From Endomicrobium sp. (GTDB lineage Bacteria > Elusimicrobiota > Endomicrobiia > Endomicrobiales > Endomicrobiaceae): DNA of 48,890 bases. The DNA lies in contig JAISEE010000019.1 in assembly GCA_031264325.1 (NCBI GenBank), positions 1 through 48,890 of the forward strand. Direction: 5' to 3'. A program made the position numbers and the translations under genes. Positions 36,952-46,195 of the stretch are shown piece by piece. Every line of letters begins with the position of its first letter. Positions within the stretch are counted from its first letter, which is position 1. The notes below the pieces were generated by a model. It worked only from the letters and a program-made list of their open reading frames with translations, ran no database searches and was not told where the DNA came from.

Positions 36952-37835
36952 TTTTTTCTTTTATTTACTCTATATTTTTCACTTTTTCCAAGAAGATATT
37001 GTTGCCCAAAACTTTTATGACGCAAGCAATTTAAAGTCTTATCTTTATTATCTTCTGAAACTAACCCTTTATATTTTTTTACAGATAAATCTAAATATTT
37101 CTCTTCAGTATCAATCCCAATAAATTTTCTACCGTTTATAACAGCAGCTATTCCGGTTGTTGAACTACCCGCGAAAGGATCAAGCACAGTATATTCTTCA
37201 CTTGTGCTTACCAAAATAATTCTCTTCAACAAGTCTAAAGGCTTTTGTGTCGGATGTTTGCCAAATAGTTTTTCAGAAGGCTTTGGAGTTCCAATTGACC
37301 ACACGCTACGCATCTGCGTTCCGTCTTTTTTAAAAAAATCTTCCTCCCAATTTCCATTTTTCATTAAATTATAGTTAAAAATATGTTTGCCTTTCTTCTC
37401 TTTACGCGCCCATATTAATGTTTCGTGGCTTGCTGTAAAAAAACGACAGCTTAAATTTGGGGCAGCATTTGGCTTGAACCAAATTATATCATTTAAGAAA
37501 TGGTATCCATTTATTTCAAGTGCTACTCCACACTGATAGATGGAATGATATGTTCCGCTTACCCAAATAGTTCCATTATCTTTTAGAACTCTTTTGCACT
37601 CTTTGAGCCACTCTATATGAAATTCTAAATTTTTAATAAAATCCTGCCCTATATCCCAATCACCTTTTTTAACGCTTACACGTTTTCCTGAACGACACGT
37701 GAAAGAGCCGTTTGACAAAAAATATGGAGGATCAGCAAATATCATATCTATAGAATTTTCGGAAAACCCTTGCAATACTTTTATACAATCGCCTTTGTAC
37801 AAAACAAAATTATTGCTATGAAAATACTCTGTCAT
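36948..37835 (-). CDS. DNA adenine methyltransferase, beta class (DpnA-like)
   Basis: A 295-residue SAM-dependent methyltransferase. Motif IV DPPY is at residues 35-38, followed by a FLSNGSFTCRSGK target region and KGDWD; motif I comes late as DPFAGSSTTG near residue 218, so the order is beta class. DPPY indicates N6-adenine. The whole layout, including NLSCRFFTASHETLIWARK and GKHPTQKP, is close to DpnA (M.DpnIIB), a GATC enzyme. Paired with the MutH-type nuclease next to it, this suggests a GATC restriction-modification unit. The ATG overlaps the pyrK stop by one base. Confidence 0.88.
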   Translation of the reverse strand: MTEYFHSNNFVLYKGDCIKVLQGFSENSIDMIFADPPYFLSNGSFTCRSGKRVSVKKGDWDIGQDFIKNLEFHIEWLKECKRVLKDNGTIWVSGTYHSIYQCGVALEINGYHFLNDIIWFKPNAAPNLSCRFFTASHETLIWARKEKKGKHIFNYNLMKNGNWEEDFFKKDGTQMRSVWSIGTPKPSEKLFGKHPTQKPLDLLKRIILVSTSEEYTVLDPFAGSSTTGIAAVINGRKFIGIDTEEKYLDLSVKKYKGLVSEDNKDKTLNCLRHKSFGQQYLLGKSEKYRVNKRKK

Positions 37836-38590
37836 TATAATTCCACTTGCTCTATTTTAAACACAGGACCATCTTTACACGTCATCTTTATTTTACCATT
37901 CACTTTTAAAGCGCAACCTTGACAATTACCTAAACCACATGCCATTTTTTCCTCAAATGACCCAAAACCTTTTACATTTTTAAACTTGGCAACTTCTATA
38001 ACTTTTTTTAACATTGGAACAGGGCCACAAACAAATATCATATCGTTAGATTTTAAATTCTTCTCTAACACATCCGTTATATAACCTTTATGTCCTTTTG
38101 AACCGTCTTCTGTTGAAACTTTTATTTTCCAACCTAGTTTTTCAAATTTATCAAGACACAACAAGTCCTTTGATGAGCGAACGCCATAATATAATATTCC
38201 TTTCTTGCCTAATTTCATGGCAAGAAAATACACCGAAGCAATCCCAGTACCACCAGCAACAATGACATGATTAAAAGTTTTACAAATTCCTAAATCATAG
38301 CCTTTTCCCAATGGCCCCAAAAGACGTATTTCGCCTGAGGAAATATCAGAAAGAATCGTTGTGCCTTTACCTACAACTTTATATAAAAAACTTAACGTAT
38401 CTTTTTTTATATAGTGAACGCTTATTGGTCTGCGTAAAAAAACACCAGGAACTTCTATCATAAAAAATTGACCCGGGGAACAATGTTTTAAGCCACTGCC
38501 TGCTTTAACTTTTAATTCAAAATAGCCTCTACAAACTTCTTTATTTGAAACTATCTCGTAACTTTTATCAAATATTTTAGCTTTACACAC
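37835..38590 (-). CDS. pyrK: Dihydroorotate dehydrogenase electron-transfer subunit
   Basis: A 251-residue subunit. FAD domain: SPGQFFMIEVPG and FLRRPISVH; NAD domain: VIVAGGTGIASVYFLA and CGPVPMLKKV. The C-terminal 2Fe-2S site is CGLGNCQGCALKV followed by MTCKDGPVF, giving four cysteines. PyrK passes electrons from PyrD's FMN to NAD. It normally neighbours pyrD, but here the methyltransferase gene begins on its stop codon (TAATG). Confidence 0.95.
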   Translation of the reverse strand: MCKAKIFDKSYEIVSNKEVCRGYFELKVKAGSGLKHCSPGQFFMIEVPGVFLRRPISVHYIKKDTLSFLYKVVGKGTTILSDISSGEIRLLGPLGKGYDLGICKTFNHVIVAGGTGIASVYFLAMKLGKKGILYYGVRSSKDLLCLDKFEKLGWKIKVSTEDGSKGHKGYITDVLEKNLKSNDMIFVCGPVPMLKKVIEVAKFKNVKGFGSFEEKMACGLGNCQGCALKVNGKIKMTCKDGPVFKIEQVEL

Positions 38591-38605
38591 TCTTAATCCT
38601 CATTA

Positions 38606-39877
38606 TTATTTCTGCCAGACTATATTACCACCTACTATAGTCATAACAGCACCGCCTTTAAACCTTCTTCCTATAAAAGGTGAATTTTTACTTTTTGAAA
38701 ATATGCTTTCTTTAGTAAAGTCATAATGATACTTAGTATCTATTATTGTTATATCAGCCACACTGCCTTCTTTGAGAGAACCTCTACCTTCAAGATTAAA
38801 TATTTTTGCAGGATTTAAAGTCATCTTAGCAATAGCTTCAGAAAAACTTAAAACTCCATTATCCACAAGTTCGTTTAAAACCAAACTTAACATAGTTTCA
38901 AATCCTATAATACCAAAAGGTGCTAAATCAAACTCTCTGCTTTTTTCTTCCTGCGTATACGGAGCATGATCAGTAACTATGCAGTCTATCGTGCCATCCG
39001 CTAGCCCTCTTTTAATGGCTTCTACATCTCTCTTTTCTCTTAAAGGAGGATTTGTTTTAGTATTGGCATCATATACTTTAACAATATCGTCAGTAAGCGT
39101 AAAATAATGAGAGCAGGTTTCAGCAGTAACTTTTATACCTTTTTTTTTAGCTTGTCTTACTAAGTCAACAGAACCTTCAGTTGAAACATGGGCTATATGC
39201 AAATAACCACCAGTAAGCTCAGCAAGCATTATATCACGACTTATCATAACTTCTTCAGCCTGTCTTGGTATCCCCCTAAACCCCAATATCATCGAGTTTT
39301 TGCCTTCATTCATTGATCCATTTTTACTAAGTTCCCTATCCTCGCTATGGGAAATAACAGGAAGCTTAAACATCTTGGTATATTCCAAAGTTCTACGCAT
39401 TATCTGAGAACTTCTTATAGGAAGACCATCATCGCTTACGGCAACAATGCCAGCTTTCTTTAAAACTCCAATTTCTGAAAGCTCATTCCCTAAAGAACCT
39501 TTTGTTGCGCATCCTATAGGAAAAACGTTTACAATGCCAGCTTTCTGAGCTTTGAAGATAATAAATTCAACAGTCAAAGCATTGTCTATGGGAGGCTTAG
39601 TATTAGGCATACATAAAACAGTAGTAATTCCTCCTTTTGCAGCTGCACGCGTGCCTGTATAAATTGTCTCTTTATCTTCTTGACCCGGCTCTCTCAAATG
39701 AGCATGGACATCTATTAATCCAGGAACTGCAATTTTACCACTTCCATCAATAATTTTACTCTTGCCGTATTTAGAAAACTTTGAAACTATTTTACCATTT
39801 TCAATTAAAATATCACTAACAAGATCTTTATTCTGCGACGGATCAACAATTCTTATATTTTTAATTTGATGACGCAT
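38606..39877 (-). CDS. pyrC: Dihydroorotase
   Basis: Metal-dependent amidohydrolase of 423 residues (type I) that cyclises carbamoyl-aspartate to dihydroorotate. Metal ligands are visible in [16 protein letters not shown], the SHSEDR loop, IAHVSTEGS and [11 protein letters not shown]. The C-terminus has the [13 protein letters not shown] signature. The gene overlaps the end of pyrB by 17 bases, as in many type I operons where PyrB and PyrC can form a complex. Confidence 0.95.
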   Translation of the reverse strand: MRHQIKNIRIVDPSQNKDLVSDILIENGKIVSKFSKYGKSKIIDGSGKIAVPGLIDVHAHLREPGQEDKETIYTGTRAAAKGGITTVLCMPNTKPPIDNALTVEFIIFKAQKAGIVNVFPIGCATKGSLGNELSEIGVLKKAGIVAVSDDGLPIRSSQIMRRTLEYTKMFKLPVISHSEDRELSKNGSMNEGKNSMILGFRGIPRQAEEVMISRDIMLAELTGGYLHIAHVSTEGSVDLVRQAKKKGIKVTAETCSHYFTLTDDIVKVYDANTKTNPPLREKRDVEAIKRGLADGTIDCIVTDHAPYTQEEKSREFDLAPFGIIGFETMLSLVLNELVDNGVLSFSEAIAKMTLNPAKIFNLEGRGSLKEGSVADITIIDTKYHYDFTKESIFSKSKNSPFIGRRFKGGAVMTIVGGNIVWQK

Positions 39878-40796
39878 TTTTCCTCTTTTTTAAAAGATAT
39901 AAAACTGCCATCCTGACAGCTATGCCATTTGTTACTTCCTCGTTAATTACTGCATTTGGACTATCAGCTACTTCGGAAGAAATCTCTATACCTCTATTCA
40001 TAGGACCAGGATGCATAATTAAAACTCCTGGTTTTGCTTTGTTAAGCCTTTCTTTTGTTAATTGGTATAATTCCACATACTCATGAACTGACGGAAACAA
40101 ATTTTCTTGTTGGCGTTCAAGCTGTATTCTTAAGATATTTACCACATCAGCTTTTTTTACTGCCTCATCTAAATCATAATATATTTTTACACCCAAATCT
40201 TTTATATTTTCAGGGATTAAAGTTGGTGGTCCCGACACTGCAACTTCAGCTCCCATTTTAGTTAATGCCCAAATATTAGATTTTGCAACTCTTGAGTGAA
40301 CAATATCGCCGACAAGGAGCACTTTTAACCCTTCAATTTTCTTCTTTTTATCATATATCGTATATAAATCAAGAAGTCCTTGTGTTGGGTGTTCGTGAAA
40401 ACCATCACCTGCGTTTATTACTGAAGCATTAAGGTTTCTCGCCAAAATATTAGGAGCTCCAGCCAACGAATGTCTGATAATTATATAATCAGCTTTCATG
40501 GCTTCAAGCGTCTTGCCTGTATCTATTAGACTTTCTCCTTTAACTACACTTGAAGTATTAGTCACAATATTTACGACATCTGCAGAAAGCCTCTTGGCCG
40601 CAATTTCAAAAGAATTTCTTGTGCGAGTTGAAGGCTCATAAAAAAGCGTCACTACTGTTTTGCCAATCAAAGTTGGAACTTTTTTAACAGATCTAGTGAA
40701 AAGACTTTTAAGGGGCTTTACCGCGTTTAAAATTGTCTGTAAGTCTTTTTTATCCAAATACTCAAGACCAAGCAAGTCTTTGCAGTTAAGTGACAC
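39861..40796 (-). CDS. pyrB: Aspartate carbamoyltransferase catalytic subunit
   Basis: A 311-residue enzyme that makes carbamoyl-aspartate. The carbamoyl-phosphate motif [13 protein letters not shown] near residue 52, [28 protein letters not shown] and [11 protein letters not shown] are intact. Start is GTG at 40796 with AAGGA upstream. No pyrI gene is present, and PyrC lies next to it. Only 73 bases separate it from pyrR; no clear PyrR attenuator hairpin was recognised there. Confidence 0.95.
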   Translation of the reverse strand: MSLNCKDLLGLEYLDKKDLQTILNAVKPLKSLFTRSVKKVPTLIGKTVVTLFYEPSTRTRNSFEIAAKRLSADVVNIVTNTSSVVKGESLIDTGKTLEAMKADYIIIRHSLAGAPNILARNLNASVINAGDGFHEHPTQGLLDLYTIYDKKKKIEGLKVLLVGDIVHSRVAKSNIWALTKMGAEVAVSGPPTLIPENIKDLGVKIYYDLDEAVKKADVVNILRIQLERQQENLFPSVHEYVELYQLTKERLNKAKPGVLIMHPGPMNRGIEISSEVADSPNAVINEEVTNGIAVRMAVLYLLKKRKNASSN

Positions 40797-40869
40797 TTTG
40801 TTCCTTCCTTTCCTTATGCTTAATAATATAGCCTATCGCTTCTCTTTAAGATCGCATTCAACAAGGACG

Positions 40870-41400
40870 TTAACTTACAAAAACTTTATCTTCGCCGTTT
40901 ACTTCCTTACAATCAACTTTTATGAATTTTTTTGTTTTGTATTTAACTCCAACATATTTAGCTTCTATAGGTAACTCCCTAAAACCTCTATCAACTAGAA
41001 CCGCAAGCTGAATAGATTTTGGCCTGCCGAAATCTGTAAACACATCCAAAGCGGCCTTTACTGTTCTTCCAGTAAAAAGAACATCATCAATCAAAATTAT
41101 ATTTTTTCTGTTTAAATCAAATGGTATAACCGTATCTTTTATTATAGGCATACCAGATTCAAAGTCATCAAGATCATCCCTATGAAGTGTAATATCTAAA
41201 GTTCCAAACAAAATTTCAAACTCTTTTACACTAGAAAGCTTTGCAATTTCAGAAATGATTCTCTTTGCAAGAAACACTCCTTTGCTTTGTATGCCAACAA
41301 TTGCAAAATCGCTTATATTTTGATTATCGGCAAAAATTTTTATAGAAATCATTCTTAGCGCATCTTGAAAGGCGTTAGAATCCAATATAATTTCTTCCAT
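40870..41400 (-). CDS. pyrR: Bifunctional pyr operon regulator / uracil phosphoribosyltransferase
   Basis: A 176-residue PyrR protein. The PRPP motif IILIDDVLFTGRTVKAALD near residue 100 and the N-terminal AIVGIQSKGVFLAKRI-like stretch (here FAIVGIQSKGVFLAKR) fit the family. In other bacteria PyrR binds the pyr mRNA when UMP is high and promotes attenuation, and also makes UMP from uracil. It leads the pyrimidine genes of this operon and starts one base after purE. Confidence 0.93.
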   Translation of the reverse strand: MEEIILDSNAFQDALRMISIKIFADNQNISDFAIVGIQSKGVFLAKRIISEIAKLSSVKEFEILFGTLDITLHRDDLDDFESGMPIIKDTVIPFDLNRKNIILIDDVLFTGRTVKAALDVFTDFGRPKSIQLAVLVDRGFRELPIEAKYVGVKYKTKKFIKVDCKEVNGEDKVFVS

Positions 41401-41401
41401 T

Positions 41402-41947
41402 TTATTTTTTTCTCAAACCTGATATATTTGTTATATATTTTTTAAAACCATCTTTTTGAAGTTTAATATCTTCTTTTACTACAAGTTCAGCAAGCTTTAT
41501 TTTATAAGACTTTAGCTTTACTTTCAAGTCATCATTAGCTACTGCGATTATTTGAACAGCTAAAATCGCTGCATTTATAGCTCCCGCTTCACCTACTGCA
41601 ACAGTAGCCACAGGTACCCCTTTAGGCATTTGCGATATTGACAGTAAAGCATCAAAACCTGCCAAATGCTTGCACTCTACAGGAACGCCTATTACAGGAA
41701 AAATAGTTTCTGAAGCTATAACCCCAGGAAGAGCCGCAGACATACCAGCCACTGCTATAAAAATTTTTGCACCAAAACTTTCAGCTCTACTTATGCACTG
41801 CTTTAAGTGCTCAGCTGTTCTATGGGCAGAAGCTATATTCACACTATAAAAAAGTTTAAATTCATCTAAAATTTTGATTGTTTCGCTAACTAAAGCCAAG
41901 TCAGATCCTGACCCTACAATAATTGCCACATCAGCTTTTGTTTTCAT
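41402..41947 (-). CDS. purE: N5-carboxyaminoimidazole ribonucleotide mutase
   Basis: A 181-residue PurE that makes CAIR. It starts with VAIIVGSGSDLAL and has IASAHRTAEHLK. Class I enzymes read SAHRTP here, so an Ala replaces the usual Pro next to the catalytic region. VAGMSAALPGVIAS, ECKHLAGFDALLSISQMPKG and VAVGEAGAINAAI match the rest of the class I pattern. Class I needs N5-CAIR from PurK, which is not in this window. It overlaps purD by 17 bases with a strong AAGGAAGG site. Confidence 0.92.
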   Translation of the reverse strand: MKTKADVAIIVGSGSDLALVSETIKILDEFKLFYSVNIASAHRTAEHLKQCISRAESFGAKIFIAVAGMSAALPGVIASETIFPVIGVPVECKHLAGFDALLSISQMPKGVPVATVAVGEAGAINAAILAVQIIAVANDDLKVKLKSYKIKLAELVVKEDIKLQKDGFKKYITNISGLRKK

Positions 41948-43220
41948 TTAAAACCTTCCTTGCAATATCTTTCCTATAATGGACACTTTCAAACTTTATC
42001 ATAGAAACACTTGAGTAAACTTTATCTGTAGCACTTTTTATATCAGAAGCGATTGAAACAACATTCAACACTCTTCCACCAGAAGTAACAATCTTTTTAC
42101 CTTCTAATTTCGTTCCTGCATGGAACACCATAGTATCTTTGTCTCTTATATTCTCAAGACCTCTTATTTCAAAACCTTTCTTAAAACTTCTTGGGTATCC
42201 TCTTGAAGCTAAAACTACACAAACTGAAAATATTTTTTTCCAATTTATTTTTAAATTTGCAAGATTTTTATCTAAAATTGCTTCACAAATATCAACAAAA
42301 TCTGTATCAAGCAACGAAAGAACAGTCTGGGCTTCGGGATCGCCAAAACGACAGTTAAATTCTAAAACATAAGGACTAGATCCATCCATAATGATCCCAA
42401 CATACAAAATGCCCTTATAGTCAAATTTTTCTGCTTTAATTCCATTGATAACTTTCCGGATTATAATATCTTCAACTTTCTTGTTTAATTTTTCTGTAGC
42501 TAATGGAGTCGGAGCATAAGCACCCATACCTCCAGTGTTTGAGCCTTTATCGTTATCGTTTACTCTTTTGTGATCTTGAGAAACAGGCATCACAGAATAA
42601 GTTTCACCATCAGTAAATACTAAATACGAGAATTCTGGTCCATCTATATATTCTTCTATAATTATATTGGTTCCTGCTTCTCCTAAGACTTTTTCCTCCA
42701 TCATTTGCTTTACTACACTTACAACGCCTTCTCTGTCTCTACCGCTACAAATATAAACACCTTTGCCTGCGGCTAGACCATCAGCCTTAACTACAATTTT
42801 CTTATCAGCATTCAAGTTTACAAGGAATTTTAATACACTATCAACACTTGAAAAACTATTATACTGTACCGTAGGAATTCCGTATTTATACATAAACTCT
42901 TTCGAGTACATCTTACTTGACTCTAGTCTCGCAGCAATTTTAGAAGGTCCTATTATTCTTAAACCTCTTTCTTCAAAGTAATCTACTATACCCAATGACA
43001 AAGGCGCTTCTGGACCTACAAAAGTAAAATCTATATCGTTTGCCTTAACAAAGTCAGCGAGCCTGTTAAAATCATCCACGCTAATATCTACAATTTCAGC
43101 AACTTGAGATATTCCACCATTTCCAGGAGCACAATATACTTTTTCAATCTTAGAACTTTTTGCAAATTTCCAACATATAGCATGCTCCCTACCTCCAGAC
43201 CCAACAACCAACACTTTCAT
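41931..43220 (-). CDS. purD: Phosphoribosylamine-glycine ligase (GAR synthetase)
   Basis: A 429-residue ATP-grasp enzyme joining phosphoribosylamine to glycine. Signatures: MKVLVVGSGGREHAICWK, the FVGPEAPLSLGIVD motif, ADGLAAGKGV, YAPTPLAT and LEFNCRFGDPEAQ. GGGAG lies before the ATG. It is the first intact gene after the 2.1 kb decayed region, and purE and the pyr genes follow without pause, so it heads the operon. Its substrate is the product of PurF, of which only a possible remnant was found nearby. Confidence 0.96.
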   Translation of the reverse strand: MKVLVVGSGGREHAICWKFAKSSKIEKVYCAPGNGGISQVAEIVDISVDDFNRLADFVKANDIDFTFVGPEAPLSLGIVDYFEERGLRIIGPSKIAARLESSKMYSKEFMYKYGIPTVQYNSFSSVDSVLKFLVNLNADKKIVVKADGLAAGKGVYICSGRDREGVVSVVKQMMEEKVLGEAGTNIIIEEYIDGPEFSYLVFTDGETYSVMPVSQDHKRVNDNDKGSNTGGMGAYAPTPLATEKLNKKVEDIIIRKVINGIKAEKFDYKGILYVGIIMDGSSPYVLEFNCRFGDPEAQTVLSLLDTDFVDICEAILDKNLANLKINWKKIFSVCVVLASRGYPRSFKKGFEIRGLENIRDKDTMVFHAGTKLEGKKIVTSGGRVLNVVSIASDIKSATDKVYSSVSMIKFESVHYRKDIARKVLNENKS

Positions 43221-44480
43221 TTAATCTCCCATTTATATAAAAATTTGATTTAGAAAGTATATTTTTCAAAAAAAACTTAACTATTTACTATTTATTTAAT
43301 AAAAAGCTAAGGCAAAAAACAAATGTAAAATATAATTAAATATTAACTTTCAATTACTTGATTAACGATCTTGTTTGTTTTGTTTGAAAATAATGAACTC
43401 TATAACCCCAAAAGCGAATTAATTATGTACTTTCTTAACTTAAATATACATATCTGTAATATTCGCATAAATAATTTTCAGTTATCCATTTTTCTCCCTT
43501 TACCATGCAAAAAACTCTATTAGTGTCTTGCTCTTCAAGACTACTGCTCACTTGACAAATACAGCTTACGAAATAACACACATTTTATATCATGTAAAAC
43601 TTTAAACCTAATTTGAGCTTAAAATGAGTTAAATAAATTTTACAAAAAAAATACATTTAATGGCAACAAATGACAATTATGCCCATATTATTTCCTTTAA
43701 CTATTTAACTTTAAGTTATTAACTAGATACCCAAATGCTTATAAATAAGCCCTTGTATGCGTTTCGTAAAAATTATTTTTTACTTTTTTGTGTTTTATAT
43801 AGAACACAAAAAAATCTTAACTAAAGTTTGCACTCAATTGCACCTTATTGCTCCATTGTCTATTGTCTATATTTATTTTATTAGAGAGAAGATTAAGTAT
43901 TATTTTAGCTTTATTTGAAATAAAATTTTGCCATAACCATATAACAATAGTAGTTATTTTGACAGGAAAACATCAAAAACATAGGCATAGCATATGATGT
44001 GTAATTATGGTATAAATGTCTAAATACGAACCAAAAGCGAGAATATCTTCATCTCTTTTAATTTAGTAGTTTATAAATACCCTTATATCCTTTATCTTTT
44101 GGTACGCAAATGGGGGGGAAATATACAATTTAGAATTATTATAGGAAAAATACAGCGAATAGTTGACAGTAGTCATTAATATATAAAATATAATAAAATA
44201 TAAATAAATTCTCTTTTGTTATTTTTGCCTAAAAATTTCAAATAAGTACCCAATTCAAAATAACAATACGTTCGCATAGTTTCATACACTCCCAAATTTC
44301 TTGAACAAAAATACTCCGCACTTACTTTGCTTAAAACATTGTCAAATTTCAAACTTTGCTTAAAGTTTTATCCATATTTTTCAAATCAGTATCGGCCACA
44401 ATGTTGTTTCATAAATTATTTTTTTTGTATGTAGTGAGAGTTGGCTCGGCAAAATCATATTTTTATAAACATAAGCATGT

Positions 44481-44518
44481 TTTGATGTTTTGAAACATAT
44501 TTGATGCTTTGAAACATA
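44481..44518. repeat. 19-bp tandem repeat, two near-palindromic copies
   Basis: TTTGATGTTTTGAAACATA at 44481-44499 is followed directly by TTTGATGCTTTGAAACATA at 44500-44518, differing at one base. Each copy contains ATGTTTTGAAACAT or its variant, an almost perfect dyad. Two tandem dyads could be an operator or simple slippage. Confidence 0.75.
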
Positions 44519-44829
44519 TTTTTGATTATGGTTATTATGTACCACAAACTAGAACGCCTTGCCACATTTGTTATTGCTCTATCAAAACTGTCAACAGTGT
44601 TGCATAAAACTGGTTGGGATGTGGCAAAAAATCATAAAAATCCTTTTCACGATGTTTTTTTTACTTCACATAAATAAATATTGTTAGAATGTGCCCTTAT
44701 AACATCAGCACCATAAACTTAATAAGACTTAATATTTTTAATTTTCATTACACCGAAATAAATTTGATTAAAGACTACTCTAGTTGTTCAGATATTCTGT
44801 GATTAATGTTTAAATTTAAATAATCAACA

Positions 44830-44930
44830 ACAAAAGTGCATATGATGTTCCCTTTATAACCTGTCTAGAAACATAAAACAAATCTTTTTACCTAATTTCG
44901 CTCATATCACTTCCTACAACGTATTCTCAA
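44830..44930 (-). pseudogene. Possible purF remnant (PRPP-binding loop)
   Basis: Minus-strand pieces KLRIRC, VKRFVLCF, then after a frameshift (L)D, then QVIKGTSYALLLL resemble PurF's KLNPI..., GKRVVLIDD and SIVRGTTS.AL..L. The position between purQ and purD fits a pur gene, and purF is otherwise absent from this cluster. The N-terminal part is not readable, and purQ ends too close for a full upstream part, so a deletion would be required. Weak. Confidence 0.35.
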
Positions 44931-45378
44931 TTTATTGTCATTTTATTTAAAATATATTCAATAAAATTTAAACACTATGATGCGTAGCTAAAGAAAAATT
45001 CCAAGCAATCTTCTAACAACTATAAAGTTAATTATATATCATAAAACCATCAACTTAGTACTTTGAAGCTTAAAGATGTCTTTTATTATTTTTTAAAATG
45101 CTTTTATATTTAAACTTCAATTATAAATTTTGAAACAACAAGTTGGAATAATAAAAGCTAAAATATATGATAACTAGATGACTTTGAAAACACAAATGAT
45201 AGTAAATCCGTTTCAAGTAAACAAAAAAACTTTCAGTTGCAATAACATGTAGTAAAACGATACATAACAACTGACTATGTTGTTATAAAACCTTGATAAA
45301 TAAATCTAAGACACAGGTACAACAACAAAGTCAATAATCTTAAAGACACACCTCTAATTCAAATAACCTAAAAATTTA

Positions 45379-46164
45379 TTATTTTACAAAATCAACGACA
45401 TTTTGAAATATTATTTTTCCCCAACCATATTCACCATCAAAACTTTCTCTCGCAGGATGCTGAAGAGCAAATATATATCGTTCAGGATGAGGCATAAGAC
45501 CAAAAACATTTCCTTTTGTGTTACAAATTCCTGCAATCTGCTCAACGGAATTGTTTGGAGCTAGAGGATATTCTGGAATTGTGCCATTTTTAGTTGAGTA
45601 TCTAAATACAATCTGATTATTTTTATTTAACTCTTCCAAAAGTTTAAAATTTACGGGAATGAATTTTCCCTCACCATGTGCTACAGGCAAAGTTATTACA
45701 TCAGGGAGATTTTTTGTCCAAATACAATTAGATTCGTTCTTAGCTTTTTTTTCTGTTTTTAAATAAACCCAACGGCATTCAAACTTATCCGAATCATTGT
45801 AAGAAATCGTTGAAATTTGCTCAAACAGTTTAGGATCAGGGAGCAAACCCATCTTAACCAAAACTTGAAAACCATTACATATGCCTATAACGGGCTTGCC
45901 ACTTAGAGAAAATTTTTTTATCTTATCTCCAAGTTTATTTTTAATTTCATTAGCTAATACTTTTCCTGAAGCTATATCATCTCCATAAGAAAACCCTCCA
46001 GGGAAAGCCAAGATATCATATTCAAAAATTTTATTTTTATTTTCTATAAGAGAATTAACGTGTACTCGTTCAGCCACTGCTGAACACACCTCAAAAGCAG
46101 CTTGTGTTTCATAATCGCAATTTATACCAGCAGCTCTTAAAATTAATGCTTTTACTTTTTTCAT
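45379..46164 (-). CDS. purQ: FGAM synthetase, glutamine amidotransferase subunit
   Basis: A 261-residue class I glutaminase. The nucleophile cysteine is in GICNGFQVL near residue 97, the oxyanion region in FPGGFSYGDDIASG, and the catalytic His-Glu in LMPHPERY near 230. It supplies ammonia to PurL. The separate purS and purQ genes show this is the three-part synthetase type. It follows purL by 31 bases. Downstream lies the 2.1 kb decayed region. Confidence 0.95.
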   Translation of the reverse strand: MKKVKALILRAAGINCDYETQAAFEVCSAVAERVHVNSLIENKNKIFEYDILAFPGGFSYGDDIASGKVLANEIKNKLGDKIKKFSLSGKPVIGICNGFQVLVKMGLLPDPKLFEQISTISYNDSDKFECRWVYLKTEKKAKNESNCIWTKNLPDVITLPVAHGEGKFIPVNFKLLEELNKNNQIVFRYSTKNGTIPEYPLAPNNSVEQIAGICNTKGNVFGLMPHPERYIFALQHPARESFDGEYGWGKIIFQNVVDFVK

Positions 46165-46195
46165 ACTTCACCCTATTACTTTATTCTATACTATT

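Larger units (their letters stand above)
43221..45378. other. 2.1 kb degenerate region between purD and purQ
   Basis: The largest gap. It contains no intact gene. It holds a possible purF trace (44830-44930), a 19-bp tandem repeat (44481-44518), a 12-bp direct repeat, and a 63-codon minus-strand open frame at 44179-44367 (AEYFCSRNLGVYETMRTYC) of unknown origin. Another minus frame at about 44062-43820 (LAFGSYLDIYTIITHHMLC, QNFISNKAKIILNLLSNKI) is interrupted once. A run of seven G at 44112-44118 stands out in the A+T-rich surroundings. Confidence 0.5.

Noticed and set aside
40797-40869. PyrR attenuator between pyrR and pyrB
   Set aside because: The 73-base spacer has no convincing anti-terminator/terminator pair or PyrR-binding loop.
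44528-44590. Plus-strand reading DYGYYVPQTR, like motif VIII of C5-cytosine methyltransferases
   Set aside because: No GGPPCQ motif IV or C-terminal GN.V motif was found in any nearby frame, and two extra residues break the match. Treated as chance.
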